DNA of 34,173 nt from CAINVV01 sp031432175. Its GTDB lineage: Bacteria > Bacteroidota > Bacteroidia > Bacteroidales > Prolixibacteraceae. The stretch spans positions 1 to 34,173 of the forward strand of contig CAYHQN010000036.1 in assembly GCA_964358545.1 (NCBI GenBank), written 5' to 3'. Under the pieces are notes generated by a model. That model searched no databases, was not told where the DNA came from, and saw only the letters and a list, made by a program, of their open reading frames with translations. The position numbers and the translations under genes were made by a program. Shown one piece after another: positions 6,358-15,043 of the stretch. How positions within the stretch are numbered: the first letter of the stretch is position 1; every line of letters starts with the position of its first letter.

Positions 6358-7719
6358 ATGCAATCCATCAATCCATTTACAGGTGAAATCGTTCAAACCT
6401 ACCGGGAATACTCAACTCCGGAGGTAAATGCCATCGTACAACAAGTGGATACAGCTTACCGGAGCTGGAAGCAAACCGCCTTTGAGCACCGTTCAAAGCT
6501 GATGAAAAATCTTCAGGCAAAACTTGTGGGGAAAAGGGAATCGCTGGCTGCCCTGACCGTTTCCGAGATGGGGAAGGTCTATCGTGAAGCATTGGGAGAG
6601 ATCGATAAATGCGCTTTGGCATGTGGCTATTATGCCGAAAATGGCGAGAGATTTTTACAAAATGAGCCGGTTCAAACAGAGGCTCAGGAATCTTACATCT
6701 CCTACCAACCCATTGGCACTATCCTTGCCGTCATGCCCTGGAATTTCCCCTTTTGGCAGGTTTTCCGATTTCTCGCCCCTGCCCTGATGGCTGGAAATAC
6801 CGGATTGCTGAAACATGCCTCCAATGTATCAGGTTGTGCGCTGGCTATCGAACAACTGGTGGCTGAGGCCGGTTTCCCTGCGAATGTATTCAGAACTTTG
6901 CTGATTGGCTCTTCCAGGGTGGAGGCTGTTATCGCAAATCCATTGATCAAGGCAGTAACCCTAACGGGAAGCATTCCTGCCGGAAAAGCCGTGGCTGCTT
7001 CGGCAGGAGCCAACCTCAAAAAATCCGTTCTTGAACTTGGAGGCAGCGATCCCTACTTGATCCTGGCAGATGCCGATCTTCTTACTGCTGCCACACTCTG
7101 TGTGACCAGTCGTTTGCTGAACGCCGGTCAGAGTTGTATCGGGGCCAAACGGTTTATCATTGCCGATTCAATCTATGATACATTCAAATCCGAATTTGTG
7201 AGGCTGATGACAGCTTCGGTCTATGGAGATCCGCTCGATCCGAATACCACCATCGGACCGCTTTCGCGGAAAGATCTGCGCGACGAATTGCACCAGCAGG
7301 TTGAAACGAGCCGTGCGATGGGCGCTTCGGTGCTGATAGGTGGTTTTATCCCGGAAGGGGAAGCAGTTTTTTATCCCCCAACGGTAATAGAAAATGTAAC
7401 CCGTGATATGCCGGCTTACCACGAGGAGTTGTTTGGACCGGTGGCGGTTTTGTACCGGTTTAAAACCGAAGAAGAGGCCATCCGTATCGCCAACGACACT
7501 GTTTTCGGATTGGGCGCCGGTATTTTCACAGCTAATCTGCAGAAGGGCAAAATGTTGGCGGAAAAGGGACTAGAAGCAGGATGCGTCTTTGTAAACGACT
7601 TTGTTAAATCGGATCCCCGTCTTCCGTTCGGCGGCATCAAAGAGAGCGGATATGGCCGAGAACTATCCTGTGTTGGGATCAGGGAATTTGTGAATATCAA
7701 GAGCATCTTGGTAAAATAG
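6358..7719 (+). CDS. NAD(P)-dependent aldehyde dehydrogenase, succinate-semialdehyde type
   Basis: Cytosolic oxidoreductase that converts an aldehyde to its carboxylic acid with NAD(P)+. The catalytic residues are in place: Asn129 in MPWNFPFW, general base Glu226 in LELGGSDP and nucleophile Cys260 in NAGQSCIGAKR. The Glu-Cys spacing of 34 equals that of classical family members. The C-terminus has PFGGIKESGYGRE. The 453-residue length and overall pattern fit the short succinate-semialdehyde dehydrogenases (YneI/Sad-like) that lack the long N-terminus of GabD, but the substrate is inferred. The gene stands alone: the neighbour upstream is the GxxExxY unit and the next gene has its own promoter. 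No GABA transaminase gene is nearby. Confidence 0.9.
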   Translation: MQSINPFTGEIVQTYREYSTPEVNAIVQQVDTAYRSWKQTAFEHRSKLMKNLQAKLVGKRESLAALTVSEMGKVYREALGEIDKCALACGYYAENGERFLQNEPVQTEAQESYISYQPIGTILAVMPWNFPFWQVFRFLAPALMAGNTGLLKHASNVSGCALAIEQLVAEAGFPANVFRTLLIGSSRVEAVIANPLIKAVTLTGSIPAGKAVAASAGANLKKSVLELGGSDPYLILADADLLTAATLCVTSRLLNAGQSCIGAKRFIIADSIYDTFKSEFVRLMTASVYGDPLDPNTTIGPLSRKDLRDELHQQVETSRAMGASVLIGGFIPEGEAVFYPPTVIENVTRDMPAYHEELFGPVAVLYRFKTEEEAIRIANDTVFGLGAGIFTANLQKGKMLAEKGLEAGCVFVNDFVKSDPRLPFGGIKESGYGRELSCVGIREFVNIKSILVK

Positions 7720-7720
7720 G

Positions 7721-7751
7721 TTGATATTTACATATAATGTGATTTTATCAA
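7721..7751. other. Nested inverted repeat after the aldehyde dehydrogenase
   Basis: TTGATA (7721-7726) pairs with TATCAA (7746-7751), with ACAT/ATGT nested inside. It is AT-only or nearly so and starts right after the stop codon. It may end the upstream transcript or act as an operator for the promoter at 7761. Neither role is well supported. Confidence 0.25.
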
Positions 7752-7760
7752 ATTAAACGA

Positions 7761-7768
7761 TACATTTG
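7761..7768 (+). promoter_or_regulatory. -7 box TACATTTG ahead of the two-component operon
   Basis: An exact TAnnTTTG match. The in-frame TTG at 7766 lies inside it, so translation of the regulator must begin downstream, supporting ATG 7844. The leader is about 70 nt. No clear -33 element is seen. Confidence 0.5.
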
Positions 7769-7843
7769 ATAGAACTTAAACACAGAAGTCGTCATCTTTC
7801 TTCCCGAAGGACGAAATACTATATTCTGAAACAAGAAAGAACA

Positions 7844-8596
7844 ATGCCTTCACAAAATATATTGACCAGGCTAACAGCGATCATTGTTGATGATGAACTT
7901 TATGGAAGAGAGAATCTCCGTATGATCATTGAGAATTATTGTCATGAAATTGAAATCTTAGGTTGTGCCGATTCTGTGGTTAGCGCGAAGGAACTGGTAA
8001 TTGCGCATACACCGGATGTAGTATTCCTCGATATAAACATGCCTGTATTGGATGGATTTGATTTCCTAAGTGAATACGATGATCGGAATTTTATGGTTGT
8101 ATTCGTTAGCGCACATGAGGAATTTGGTATCAATGCAGTAAAAGTCGGCGCAGTAGATTATCTTCTTAAACCAATAAATATTAAAGAGTTAAAACAGACT
8201 GTTAAAAATCTGTTGTCCCTTAAAAGTAAAAAGATCAAAACTGAACCCGTTCACGAAAGTGATAAATTAGTGATCCCTGCTTCGCATGGCTTTGATTTAT
8301 TGGCTTTTGATGACCTTATCAGGCTTGAAGCGGACGGGTGCTATACAAAAATTGTTGTCAAAGGGGAGAAGAATAAAATAGTCTGCCGCACGTTAAAAGA
8401 ATTTGAAGATTCATTACCCAAAGATCGCTTTTTCAGAATTCACAAATCGCATCTGATCAATTTGAAGTATTTAAAAGACTATTCAAATTTTGGAGGCAAT
8501 TACGCGACCATGACAGATGGCAGTAAAGTAGAAATATCACGCAGGAAAGCTCCGGAATTTATCAAAAGAGTTAAAGCCATGCTAAATGTTGTCTGA
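7844..8596 (+). CDS. LytTR-family response regulator
   Basis: A 250-residue DNA-binding response regulator. The receiver domain (about 11-130) has the acidic pair Asp16-Asp17, phospho-acceptor Asp63 in VVFLDINMP, the Ser of VFVSAH and the Lys of DYLLKP. A LytTR domain (about 150-247) follows, with IRLEADGCYTKIVV, the RIHKSHLIN segment and SRRKAPEF. LytTR domains bind paired direct repeats. The start at 7844 is preferred over TTG 7766 because the latter lies in the promoter and the extra 26 residues match nothing in the receiver fold. The partner kinase begins 2 nt after the stop, so the pair is one operon. A matching LytTR site lies at 11607-11636, right after the pair. Confidence 0.94.
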   Translation: MPSQNILTRLTAIIVDDELYGRENLRMIIENYCHEIEILGCADSVVSAKELVIAHTPDVVFLDINMPVLDGFDFLSEYDDRNFMVVFVSAHEEFGINAVKVGAVDYLLKPINIKELKQTVKNLLSLKSKKIKTEPVHESDKLVIPASHGFDLLAFDDLIRLEADGCYTKIVVKGEKNKIVCRTLKEFEDSLPKDRFFRIHKSHLINLKYLKDYSNFGGNYATMTDGSKVEISRRKAPEFIKRVKAMLNVV

Positions 8597-8598
8597 GT

Positions 8599-11583
8599 AT
8601 GCTTAACAGATTGTTCATCATCGCGTCTATTTGCCTCCTCCAGCTTGCCCAACTTTATTCGCAGACTCCATCCTTTTATCATTATACCTCCTCTGATGGA
8701 TTGGCTTCCTCCACTGTTTATGACATCATTCAGGACAAAGATGGGTTTATCTGGTTTGCTACCGCCAATGGGATAAGCAGGTTTGATGGCAACCATTTTA
8801 CTACCTACCGTACCATTGACGGACTTAATTCCAATTCAATAATTGCGCTCACGGAGGGGAGAAACGGTGAATTATACGCAGGCAATTTTGAAAAAGGGGT
8901 GAATGTCGTTAGAAATGGCCAGATTGAAAACTATTGCAGTGAGATTGAAGGGAATAGTTTTACACTCTCCTATTTACTACTTAGTCCTCCGGGGGAAAGG
9001 GAACAAAGCATCTTTGCTTATGGACGAATGGGAAATATCAATATCATCACCGGGGATAAATCTGTCGGACTGACCACAAGGAGTATTCATACTTCCCGCA
9101 TTTTCATCAATAAACTAGAGGTGTTATCCAATGGTAACATGATCGCACTGACCACTACCGGGTTATTCAACTTTAAGAACGAAACGTTATCAAAACTCTT
9201 TATCAAAGGTTTGCCGGATACCAATATTTATTGTTTTTCGAGGGGGAAAGAAGGGAGTTATTATGTCGGAACAAAAGGAGTAATTTACAAAATACAAGGG
9301 AATGAAGTAATTGAAAAGAAAGATATCAATGTAGCCGGCATAAATGATGTCGTAGCCATTTTAAGTGACAGAAATGGTAATATATGGTTTTCGATCAGGA
9401 ACCTGGGTTTTTATCTGATATCAAACGGTTCAGATAAAATAATTGACATCGGAAGTAAGCTGGGACTATACAAAACTCTTGTCAATAATTACTTTGAAGA
9501 TAAAGAGGGAAATATTTGGGTAAGTACCTTCGGGGAAGGAGTTTTTTGTATCAACAATCAATACCTGAAAAACTACAATGAGAAAGATGGGTTGAACAGT
9601 AACAATATTTATTCCATTGTAAAAGAAAGTTCAGGTAATTTGGTGGTTGGTACTTTTACTGGTGTAAATATTTTCGAAAACGAAAGATTCGGTCAAATCA
9701 AAAATAATTCAAATAAATTGTTGTCTGCCAATATCTATGCGATCAAAAATATTGACAATGAGTTTTTTATCAGTTGTGCTTCGGAAAAAAATGAATTGAT
9801 AAGTATTTCCTACAACGGAATAATACTGAACTTGTTCGAAGGGCTCTCTTTCTGCAAACTTAGCAACGGCTTGTATCTTTTCGGAACAAGGATAAATAAT
9901 ATAAGAGTCCAAAAAGAACTGAATTACAATAAGAATCATTCTTACTTGTTCAACATTATTGGAAATATACCAAATGCAAACCGCATTAATGACATTTTTG
10001 AAGACACTGAAAAAAATGTTTGGATCGGAACAGGACAGGGTTTATGCAAAATAAAAGGAATGACTTATGACACAACTAAATGGACGAAAACTTATTTCCC
10101 CACCAATCTGGTTTTGAATTCCAGAATCAACTCCATCTTTCAGGATAACGAAAATAAGGTCTGGTTTGCCTGCGAAAAAGGAGTTGCCTGTTATAACCTT
10201 TTAAATGACTCGGTTACCAGCTACACAAATATTAAGGGACACGATCTCTCCTCTTCCACTTCACTTGTTTCAGATAGTAAGAACAGACTCTGGATTGGAA
10301 ACATGAAGGGGCTTTACTTATTTGAGGGTAATTCGATCAAACAGCTGAACAAACAAACGGGTCTGCCATCCGACGAAATTTATACACTTTGCTACGATGC
10401 CGTAAAAAATCATTTGTATGTAGGAACAAGTAATGGAATTTCCATCCTGGATATTAGTTCTTTTGACAATTATATCCCACTCTCACCGGAAGTTAAAATA
10501 ACTTTTCTAAAGGCTGGTGACTCAACCTATGCTAACTATAACAACCTGGTTTTAAAACCGGATCAAAATCATATTTTCATCGAATTCAAAGCCTTAAGCT
10601 TTTCTTCACCGGGTTCGGTCAGATACAAGTATTGTTTGAATAACAAGTGGGCCGAGACTGATCATGATTTTCTGGATTTCATTTCGCTGAAGGGTGGTTT
10701 CTACAACCTGCAAATCATGGCAAAATCGCAGAATACAGATTGGAGCAAACCCCTGTTACTCTCCTTTCGTGTCCTGCCACGCTTTGTGGATACCATATGG
10801 TTTACCATATTGATAATATTATCGCTAGGCTTCTTCTCTGTCATGTTTATGATTTGGCTATTAAAATACAATAGTAAAAAGAGCCGTGAAGAATTTGAAT
10901 TATCCGAAAGGATCAACGAACTCAAGCACCAGGCTTTGTCGGCCATGATGAACCCCCATTTTATTTTTAACGCCCTTAACTCGGTACAGTACCTGATCAA
11001 TTGCAAGAGGAATGAAGAAGCGAATGATTACATCGCCATGATGGCCAAATTGGTAAGAAAAAACCTTGACACTGCAGGAAGTGGATTTATACTGCTGTCG
11101 GACGAACTTATAAGATTGGAGCTGTATCTTAATCTTGAGAAGCTTAGATTTCAGGAAGGATTCTCCTTTGAGATTAAGTTGGGAAATGATGTTAATACAG
11201 ATTCAATAATGATCCCAAATATGATCATACAGCCCTTTGTGGAAAATACACTCTGGCATGGCATCATTCATGCTGGAGGCAAGGGACTTATAACAATTTC
11301 ATTCTCCTTTGAAGAGGTAGATATTGATTTGAACCTCAGCCGTTCGCTAATTATCAGGATCACTGACAATGGGGTTGGACTGGTGGAAGCGAATAAGAAG
11401 AGAAAAGAGGACCACATATCCAAGGGGATACAGATAGTAGAGGAGCGCCTTAGGTTATTAAGTACAAAACTGCAGTTGCCTATACCAATCATGCTGGAAG
11501 ATCTGAATAACCGGAACCACCTCTCCCATGGAACAGAAGTAATTATATCGCTCCCACTTCCGCTTTATAAAATAATTTCATAG
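8599..11583 (+). CDS. LytS-type sensor histidine kinase with periplasmic beta-propeller and Y_Y_Y domain
   Basis: A 994-residue inner-membrane sensor and partner of the regulator encoded 2 nt upstream. In order: a signal peptide (about 1-21, ending LYSQ); Reg_prop propeller blades with repeated D-G-x-I/V-W-F/I motifs (DGFIWFATANGISRF, GNIWVSTFGEGVF, NVWIGTGQGL, NRLWIGNMKGLYLF); a Y_Y_Y domain (about 640-728); one membrane helix (about 733-757); and a His_kinase domain. The kinase domain has phospho-acceptor His787 in MMNPHFIFNALNS, the N-box IIQPFVENTLWHG and the G-box ITDNGVGL. Blades at about residues 355-470 lack clear motifs, and their DNA is far more AT-rich than the rest. The ligand is unknown. 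SusR-like hybrid sensors with similar propellers sense glycans, but this one ends in a LytS-type kinase with no fused regulator. Confidence 0.93.
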   Translation: MLNRLFIIASICLLQLAQLYSQTPSFYHYTSSDGLASSTVYDIIQDKDGFIWFATANGISRFDGNHFTTYRTIDGLNSNSIIALTEGRNGELYAGNFEKGVNVVRNGQIENYCSEIEGNSFTLSYLLLSPPGEREQSIFAYGRMGNINIITGDKSVGLTTRSIHTSRIFINKLEVLSNGNMIALTTTGLFNFKNETLSKLFIKGLPDTNIYCFSRGKEGSYYVGTKGVIYKIQGNEVIEKKDINVAGINDVVAILSDRNGNIWFSIRNLGFYLISNGSDKIIDIGSKLGLYKTLVNNYFEDKEGNIWVSTFGEGVFCINNQYLKNYNEKDGLNSNNIYSIVKESSGNLVVGTFTGVNIFENERFGQIKNNSNKLLSANIYAIKNIDNEFFISCASEKNELISISYNGIILNLFEGLSFCKLSNGLYLFGTRINNIRVQKELNYNKNHSYLFNIIGNIPNANRINDIFEDTEKNVWIGTGQGLCKIKGMTYDTTKWTKTYFPTNLVLNSRINSIFQDNENKVWFACEKGVACYNLLNDSVTSYTNIKGHDLSSSTSLVSDSKNRLWIGNMKGLYLFEGNSIKQLNKQTGLPSDEIYTLCYDAVKNHLYVGTSNGISILDISSFDNYIPLSPEVKITFLKAGDSTYANYNNLVLKPDQNHIFIEFKALSFSSPGSVRYKYCLNNKWAETDHDFLDFISLKGGFYNLQIMAKSQNTDWSKPLLLSFRVLPRFVDTIWFTILIILSLGFFSVMFMIWLLKYNSKKSREEFELSERINELKHQALSAMMNPHFIFNALNSVQYLINCKRNEEANDYIAMMAKLVRKNLDTAGSGFILLSDELIRLELYLNLEKLRFQEGFSFEIKLGNDVNTDSIMIPNMIIQPFVENTLWHGIIHAGGKGLITISFSFEEVDIDLNLSRSLIIRITDNGVGLVEANKKRKEDHISKGIQIVEERLRLLSTKLQLPIPIMLEDLNNRNHLSHGTEVIISLPLPLYKIIS

Positions 11584-11606
11584 ATGTAAGGCTCCCATCT
11601 TTACCT

Positions 11607-11636
11607 ACCGTTTAATTACAAATACCTACCGTTGGT
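11607..11636 (+). promoter_or_regulatory. Predicted LytTR operator: paired direct repeats
   Basis: ACCTACCGTT occurs at 11603-11612 and again at 11624-11633, exactly two helical turns apart (21 bp). Inside these, the 9-mers ACCGTTTAA (11607-11615) and ACCGTTGGT (11628-11636) are separated by 12 bp. The published LytTR consensus is [TA][AC][CA]GTTN[AG][TG] twice with a 12-13 bp spacer. The second copy fits at every position and the first misses only the last base. The site follows the LytTR/LytS genes and precedes the surface-protein operon. Confidence 0.7.
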
Positions 11637-11660
11637 TTACTGACATCTCCCGTCAGTTTG
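11632..11660 (+). promoter_or_regulatory. Candidate promoter of the RHS operon
   Basis: TTG (11632-11634) lies 18 bp upstream of TCAGTTTG (11653-11660), which has one mismatch to TAnnTTTG. The -33 triplet would fall inside the proximal LytTR repeat, as expected for an activator contacting polymerase. A weak box is consistent with dependence on an activator. CTGAC/GTCAG (11640-11644 and 11652-11656) form a short inverted repeat in the spacer. Confidence 0.4.
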
Positions 11661-11720
11661 ATAGCTATTGTGGCAGGGAATCATCATGTCTAGATTCAGG
11701 GCAAAGTTTATGTCTGAAAG

Positions 11721-11969
11721 ATGGATATACTAAAAATAATAAGGAGTCTGTTGTCAAAAAAACAACCAACATCTGCACCTCTTATAATTATTAAGAAGGA
11801 TTCAGATGATGTCAACATCAGGAAATACGAATCCATTGATGAAGCCATAGCAGATCTGGAAAACGATCCGAATGTCCCATCAGAAAAGATTGAAAAGCTG
11901 AAAGCATCACTTAAACAGCTGAAGAATAAAACTTCAATCAAGATCAGGAATGGGGAGATATTATTGTAA
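11721..11969 (+). CDS. Small cytosolic protein of unknown function
   Basis: An 82-residue protein with no signal peptide and no recognised family. It has a basic N-terminus (MDILKIIRSLLSKKQ), an acidic centre with a DEAIADLENDP helix, and a Lys-rich second helix (SEKIEKLKASLKQLKNK). It looks like a small helical protein, perhaps dimeric. It is the first gene after the LytTR site, the only one of the following set lacking an export signal, and 91 bp before the first Cys-rich gene. An adaptor or regulatory role is conceivable but unproven. The start is the first ATG after the promoter that preserves the whole frame. Confidence 0.65.
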   Translation: MDILKIIRSLLSKKQPTSAPLIIIKKDSDDVNIRKYESIDEAIADLENDPNVPSEKIEKLKASLKQLKNKTSIKIRNGEILL

Positions 11970-12060
11970 ATGCCTAATTATTTGAACTATCAGCTTGCAA
12001 AATAAACGCTTGTATAAATATTTAATGATTCAAACCTTCACAAAAAAAGAATACAAAATC

Positions 12061-12786
12061 ATGAAAAAAACACTGTTTCTTTTATTGGTATCATTTATTG
12101 CCAGTTGTTCATTTGCCTGTGATTGCGGGAACTGGGGTCAGTTGCTCGTACGGATTCCGGCGGGTTCAGCAAGGTATAACTGTGGCAGCACTATAGAATG
12201 GAACTGCAATCAGCCTTTATCTTTTACAAATACTTATCAGTGCACTCCGAATAACGCCACATGTCAGGCAACGACAACCTGGGAAGTGAAGACGGCTGCC
12301 GGTGCAGTTATCAAATCAGGTACCGGGACCAGCAACCTTAGCGGTGGGTTCAACCTCCCTTCAAGTGGCAACTATACACTTACCTTAAATGCAAATTGCA
12401 ACGGAATTATCTGCAAACCATGTGTTTATACAATTATAGCCAATTGTTCGTCTGCCTGTGAATGTGGAACATGGGGCCAGTTGCTCGTACGGGTACCAGC
12501 AGGCTCAGCCAGGTATGATTGTTACAGTCAAATCAATTGGAAAGTAAATCAACCACTTTCATTTACCAGTACTTACCAGTGTAGCCCGAATAACGCCGGG
12601 TGTCAGGCCAAAACAACCTGGGAAGTGAAGTCGGCTTTAGGTGCAATCATCAAATCAGGAACTGGTACCAATAACCTTAGCGATGGTTTCAATCTCCCAT
12701 CAAATGGCATCTACTCGCTGACCTTATACGCGAGTTGTAATGGGATAGCCTGTAAACCATGTGTTTATAAAATAGTAATTCAGTGA
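12061..12786 (+). CDS. Exported protein with two tandem Cys-rich domains
   Basis: A 241-residue exported protein. The start at MKKTLFLLL gives a normal signal peptide; the frame extends 22 codons upstream but those residues do not look like a signal. Export may be as a lipoprotein (IASC, Cys16) or by signal peptidase I after SFA. The mature part is two copies (Cys20 on, Cys133 on) of a domain of about 110 residues. Each begins CxCGxWGQLLVR and contains RYxC, NQPLSFT, YQCxPNN, WEVK and CNGxxCKPCVY. The pattern suggests a disulphide-stabilised beta-sandwich (PKD/Ig-like), but I do not recognise the family. The same domain occurs twice in the next gene, 31 bp downstream. Probably a surface or periplasmic accessory of the RHS proteins. 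Confidence 0.85.
   Translation: MKKTLFLLLVSFIASCSFACDCGNWGQLLVRIPAGSARYNCGSTIEWNCNQPLSFTNTYQCTPNNATCQATTTWEVKTAAGAVIKSGTGTSNLSGGFNLPSSGNYTLTLNANCNGIICKPCVYTIIANCSSACECGTWGQLLVRVPAGSARYDCYSQINWKVNQPLSFTSTYQCSPNNAGCQAKTTWEVKSALGAIIKSGTGTNNLSDGFNLPSNGIYSLTLYASCNGIACKPCVYKIVIQ
12118..12783 (+). repeat. Tandem DNA repeat encoding the Cys-rich domain
   Basis: Two in-frame units (about 12118-12456 and 12457-12783) are clearly related at the DNA level, for example an identical CAGTTGCTCGTACGG early in each. The duplication is therefore fairly recent compared with the two more diverged copies in the following gene. Confidence 0.75.
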
Positions 12787-12817
12787 TTCATTTCGATGCA
12801 CCATAGAGCACCAAACT

Positions 12818-15043
12818 ATGAACAAAGTTCTCTTATTTATATTGATGACAATTGTAGTTCAGGGTTATTCTCAAAACTACCCTATTACCGGCATCAATAT
12901 TTCATTGCCAGCAAGCCCTGACGCCAATACAGCCAACTGGGGTACCGGAAAAACAATGTTAACCATCACTGCCACAGCTAAAGCGGTCGCTGGTCGGGTA
13001 GACCCAATGGTTGAAGAGAGTAAGCTATTGCTAACGATTAAAAAAGGGGGAGTTAAAGTTTGTGGCGCCTTTACCGGCAGTTCGGCACCGGCTGCCAATT
13101 TCAATACCCTTACCAAAGTTTGGAGTGGGACGAATGCAGTTTCATTTTTGGGAAAAGACTGTGTATTAGCTCCTGGTGATTATGAAATCTGTGCCCAGTT
13201 TTTTGGTTACGGTGCTGCAGGGTCAGCTCCTTACAGCGAAGAAAAATGCAAACCATTTTCAATCAGAGAGGTTGAGCAACTATCCTATCAGCCACCTCAA
13301 CCGATCACGCCGGCAGATGGTTCCGAATTTACTGAAGCAGAACTTCAAAAACCCTTTGTATTCCGGTGGATACCTGTAATTCCCAAGCCGCAGGAGCCGG
13401 TTACTTATCGATTAACCGTTTGGCAATTGATGCAGGGACAAAACGGAACACAGGCAATGCAGATCAACCAACCCCTGATTACCAAAGATGTCGACAATAT
13501 TACCCAGACAGTTGTAAATAATATAGTCGGTGGTCCATGTTTACCTCCTTATTTGTGCGACTTTATCTGGAATGTGCAGGCACTGAACCGGGAAGGGAAG
13601 CCAATTGGGGAAAATAACGGCACCAGTAAACCTTTTGTGTTTTCCGCAATCCGCTGTGAGTGCGGAACATGGAATCCATTAATTGTACAAAACGCGGCAG
13701 TTGTATCAAGATATGAATGCAATAGTAAAATAGAATGGAGATGCAATCAACCTTTCAGCTTTACAACAAACTATCAGTGCCGTCCGAACAATGAAAAATG
13801 TCAGGCAAAGACAGGTTGGGAAATTAGAATGGCTGATGGAAGTAAAAAAGCAGGAAGTGGCACCAACGGTTCTTTCACCCCTGTAACCAATGGGATCTAC
13901 ACCCTAACTTTGAATGCCACATGTAATGGAAAGGCTTGCCAGCCATGTATTTATTCTATTGTAGTTGAAGGATGCAAAACATGTGACTGTAGCGAATGGA
14001 GCAATTCTGTGGTTGAAATTCAGGCAAAGGATGTAACTACTTCAAGATTGAAATGCAGCGAAACTGCCTCTCTTTCAAAAGGAATTTATCAATTCCATTT
14101 TCCGGATTTTGTTTGCAATCCCAAAGATAGTTCTTGCACAGTTTCCTACGAATGGTCGGTACAAGGTATGGCTTCAGGCAACGGAACCGGAAAAACCTTC
14201 CGTTTCAATTTTAACCAGGCTGGACCACACACTGTGATGATCATTCCAATATGTGGCGGGAAAAAATGTGCCCCATGTAGGATTATTATAAACGTAGTAG
14301 ATACGCTCCCGCCTCCTGACGGACCAAAATCTCTCCCTGATCAAAAATGTGAAAACTACTCTTTTGAGTTAAGAAAAATTTACAAGGGAGATTCTATTGC
14401 CTATGATGGCAGCATCACCAATAAATACAGAGGAACGGAATCGAAGTACAACCCCAAAAGCTTCAGAATAAAGATAAAAAATGATTCTGTCATTGGCATT
14501 GATAACAATGCGCCCAAAGAATGGAACAGAACCCCTTCCAAGTTTCCTCCGGGTTCAAGTCAGATAAAATGGACCAATAATTCAGGAGATATCCCCCAGG
14601 GAGAAACAAAACTTGGCACCCTCTATTTTGCTGTTCCAACTGTCAACCCATTCTATGTCATCTACGAGTGGCTCAATAAAGAGGGGGAGATTCTATGCAA
14701 GGATTCAGTTGCGCTGATTGATATCAGATATTATTATGAACTGTCCGTGGAGCCATCTTACACTTATACTGATATTTCCAACAATGTATTGAGGGTCCAG
14801 TATTTAAACCATTATGCATCGGTTGAAAATATAAAAGTGACGATTTACGATGTCGAAGCAAAGAAAATAAAACGCAAATCGAAGGATGTGATCAAATTAA
14901 ATAGTGTAACCGGGCTAAACAGGATCTCTATCGATATCAAAGATTACAATCTTGAACCAGGTAGGTTCTATCTTCTGACCATTTCCGATTTCCATAGCAC
15001 TTTTCATTTCAACTTTAAAGTTACCAATGATCGTGAAAAATAA
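12818..15043 (+). CDS. Exported multidomain protein: Fn3-like region, two Cys-rich domains, possible sorting domain
   Basis: A 741-residue exported protein. A signal peptide (ending near GYSQ, residue 18) is followed by an N-terminal beta domain (about 20-150). Next is an Fn3-like domain (about 155-275) with PITPADGSEF, FVFRWIP, LTVWQLMQGQ and FIWNVQALN, which is shared with the protein at 30382-31281. Two copies of the Cys-rich domain follow (Cys280 on, Cys386 on); the second is diverged. The last 90 residues form a beta-rich unit ending GLNRISIDIKDYNLEPGRFY and beyond, recalling type IX secretion C-terminal domains, although the usual terminal signature is weak. Its 3' end overlaps the next gene by 17 bp, pointing to coupled translation. 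Likely a surface-exposed partner of the RHS proteins. Confidence 0.82.
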   Translation: MNKVLLFILMTIVVQGYSQNYPITGINISLPASPDANTANWGTGKTMLTITATAKAVAGRVDPMVEESKLLLTIKKGGVKVCGAFTGSSAPAANFNTLTKVWSGTNAVSFLGKDCVLAPGDYEICAQFFGYGAAGSAPYSEEKCKPFSIREVEQLSYQPPQPITPADGSEFTEAELQKPFVFRWIPVIPKPQEPVTYRLTVWQLMQGQNGTQAMQINQPLITKDVDNITQTVVNNIVGGPCLPPYLCDFIWNVQALNREGKPIGENNGTSKPFVFSAIRCECGTWNPLIVQNAAVVSRYECNSKIEWRCNQPFSFTTNYQCRPNNEKCQAKTGWEIRMADGSKKAGSGTNGSFTPVTNGIYTLTLNATCNGKACQPCIYSIVVEGCKTCDCSEWSNSVVEIQAKDVTTSRLKCSETASLSKGIYQFHFPDFVCNPKDSSCTVSYEWSVQGMASGNGTGKTFRFNFNQAGPHTVMIIPICGGKKCAPCRIIINVVDTLPPPDGPKSLPDQKCENYSFELRKIYKGDSIAYDGSITNKYRGTESKYNPKSFRIKIKNDSVIGIDNNAPKEWNRTPSKFPPGSSQIKWTNNSGDIPQGETKLGTLYFAVPTVNPFYVIYEWLNKEGEILCKDSVALIDIRYYYELSVEPSYTYTDISNNVLRVQYLNHYASVENIKVTIYDVEAKKIKRKSKDVIKLNSVTGLNRISIDIKDYNLEPGRFYLLTISDFHSTFHFNFKVTNDREK

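Noticed and set aside
7766..7843. TTG start adding 26 residues to the LytTR regulator
   Set aside because: The TTG is part of the TACATTTG promoter box, and the extra residues do not belong to a receiver fold.
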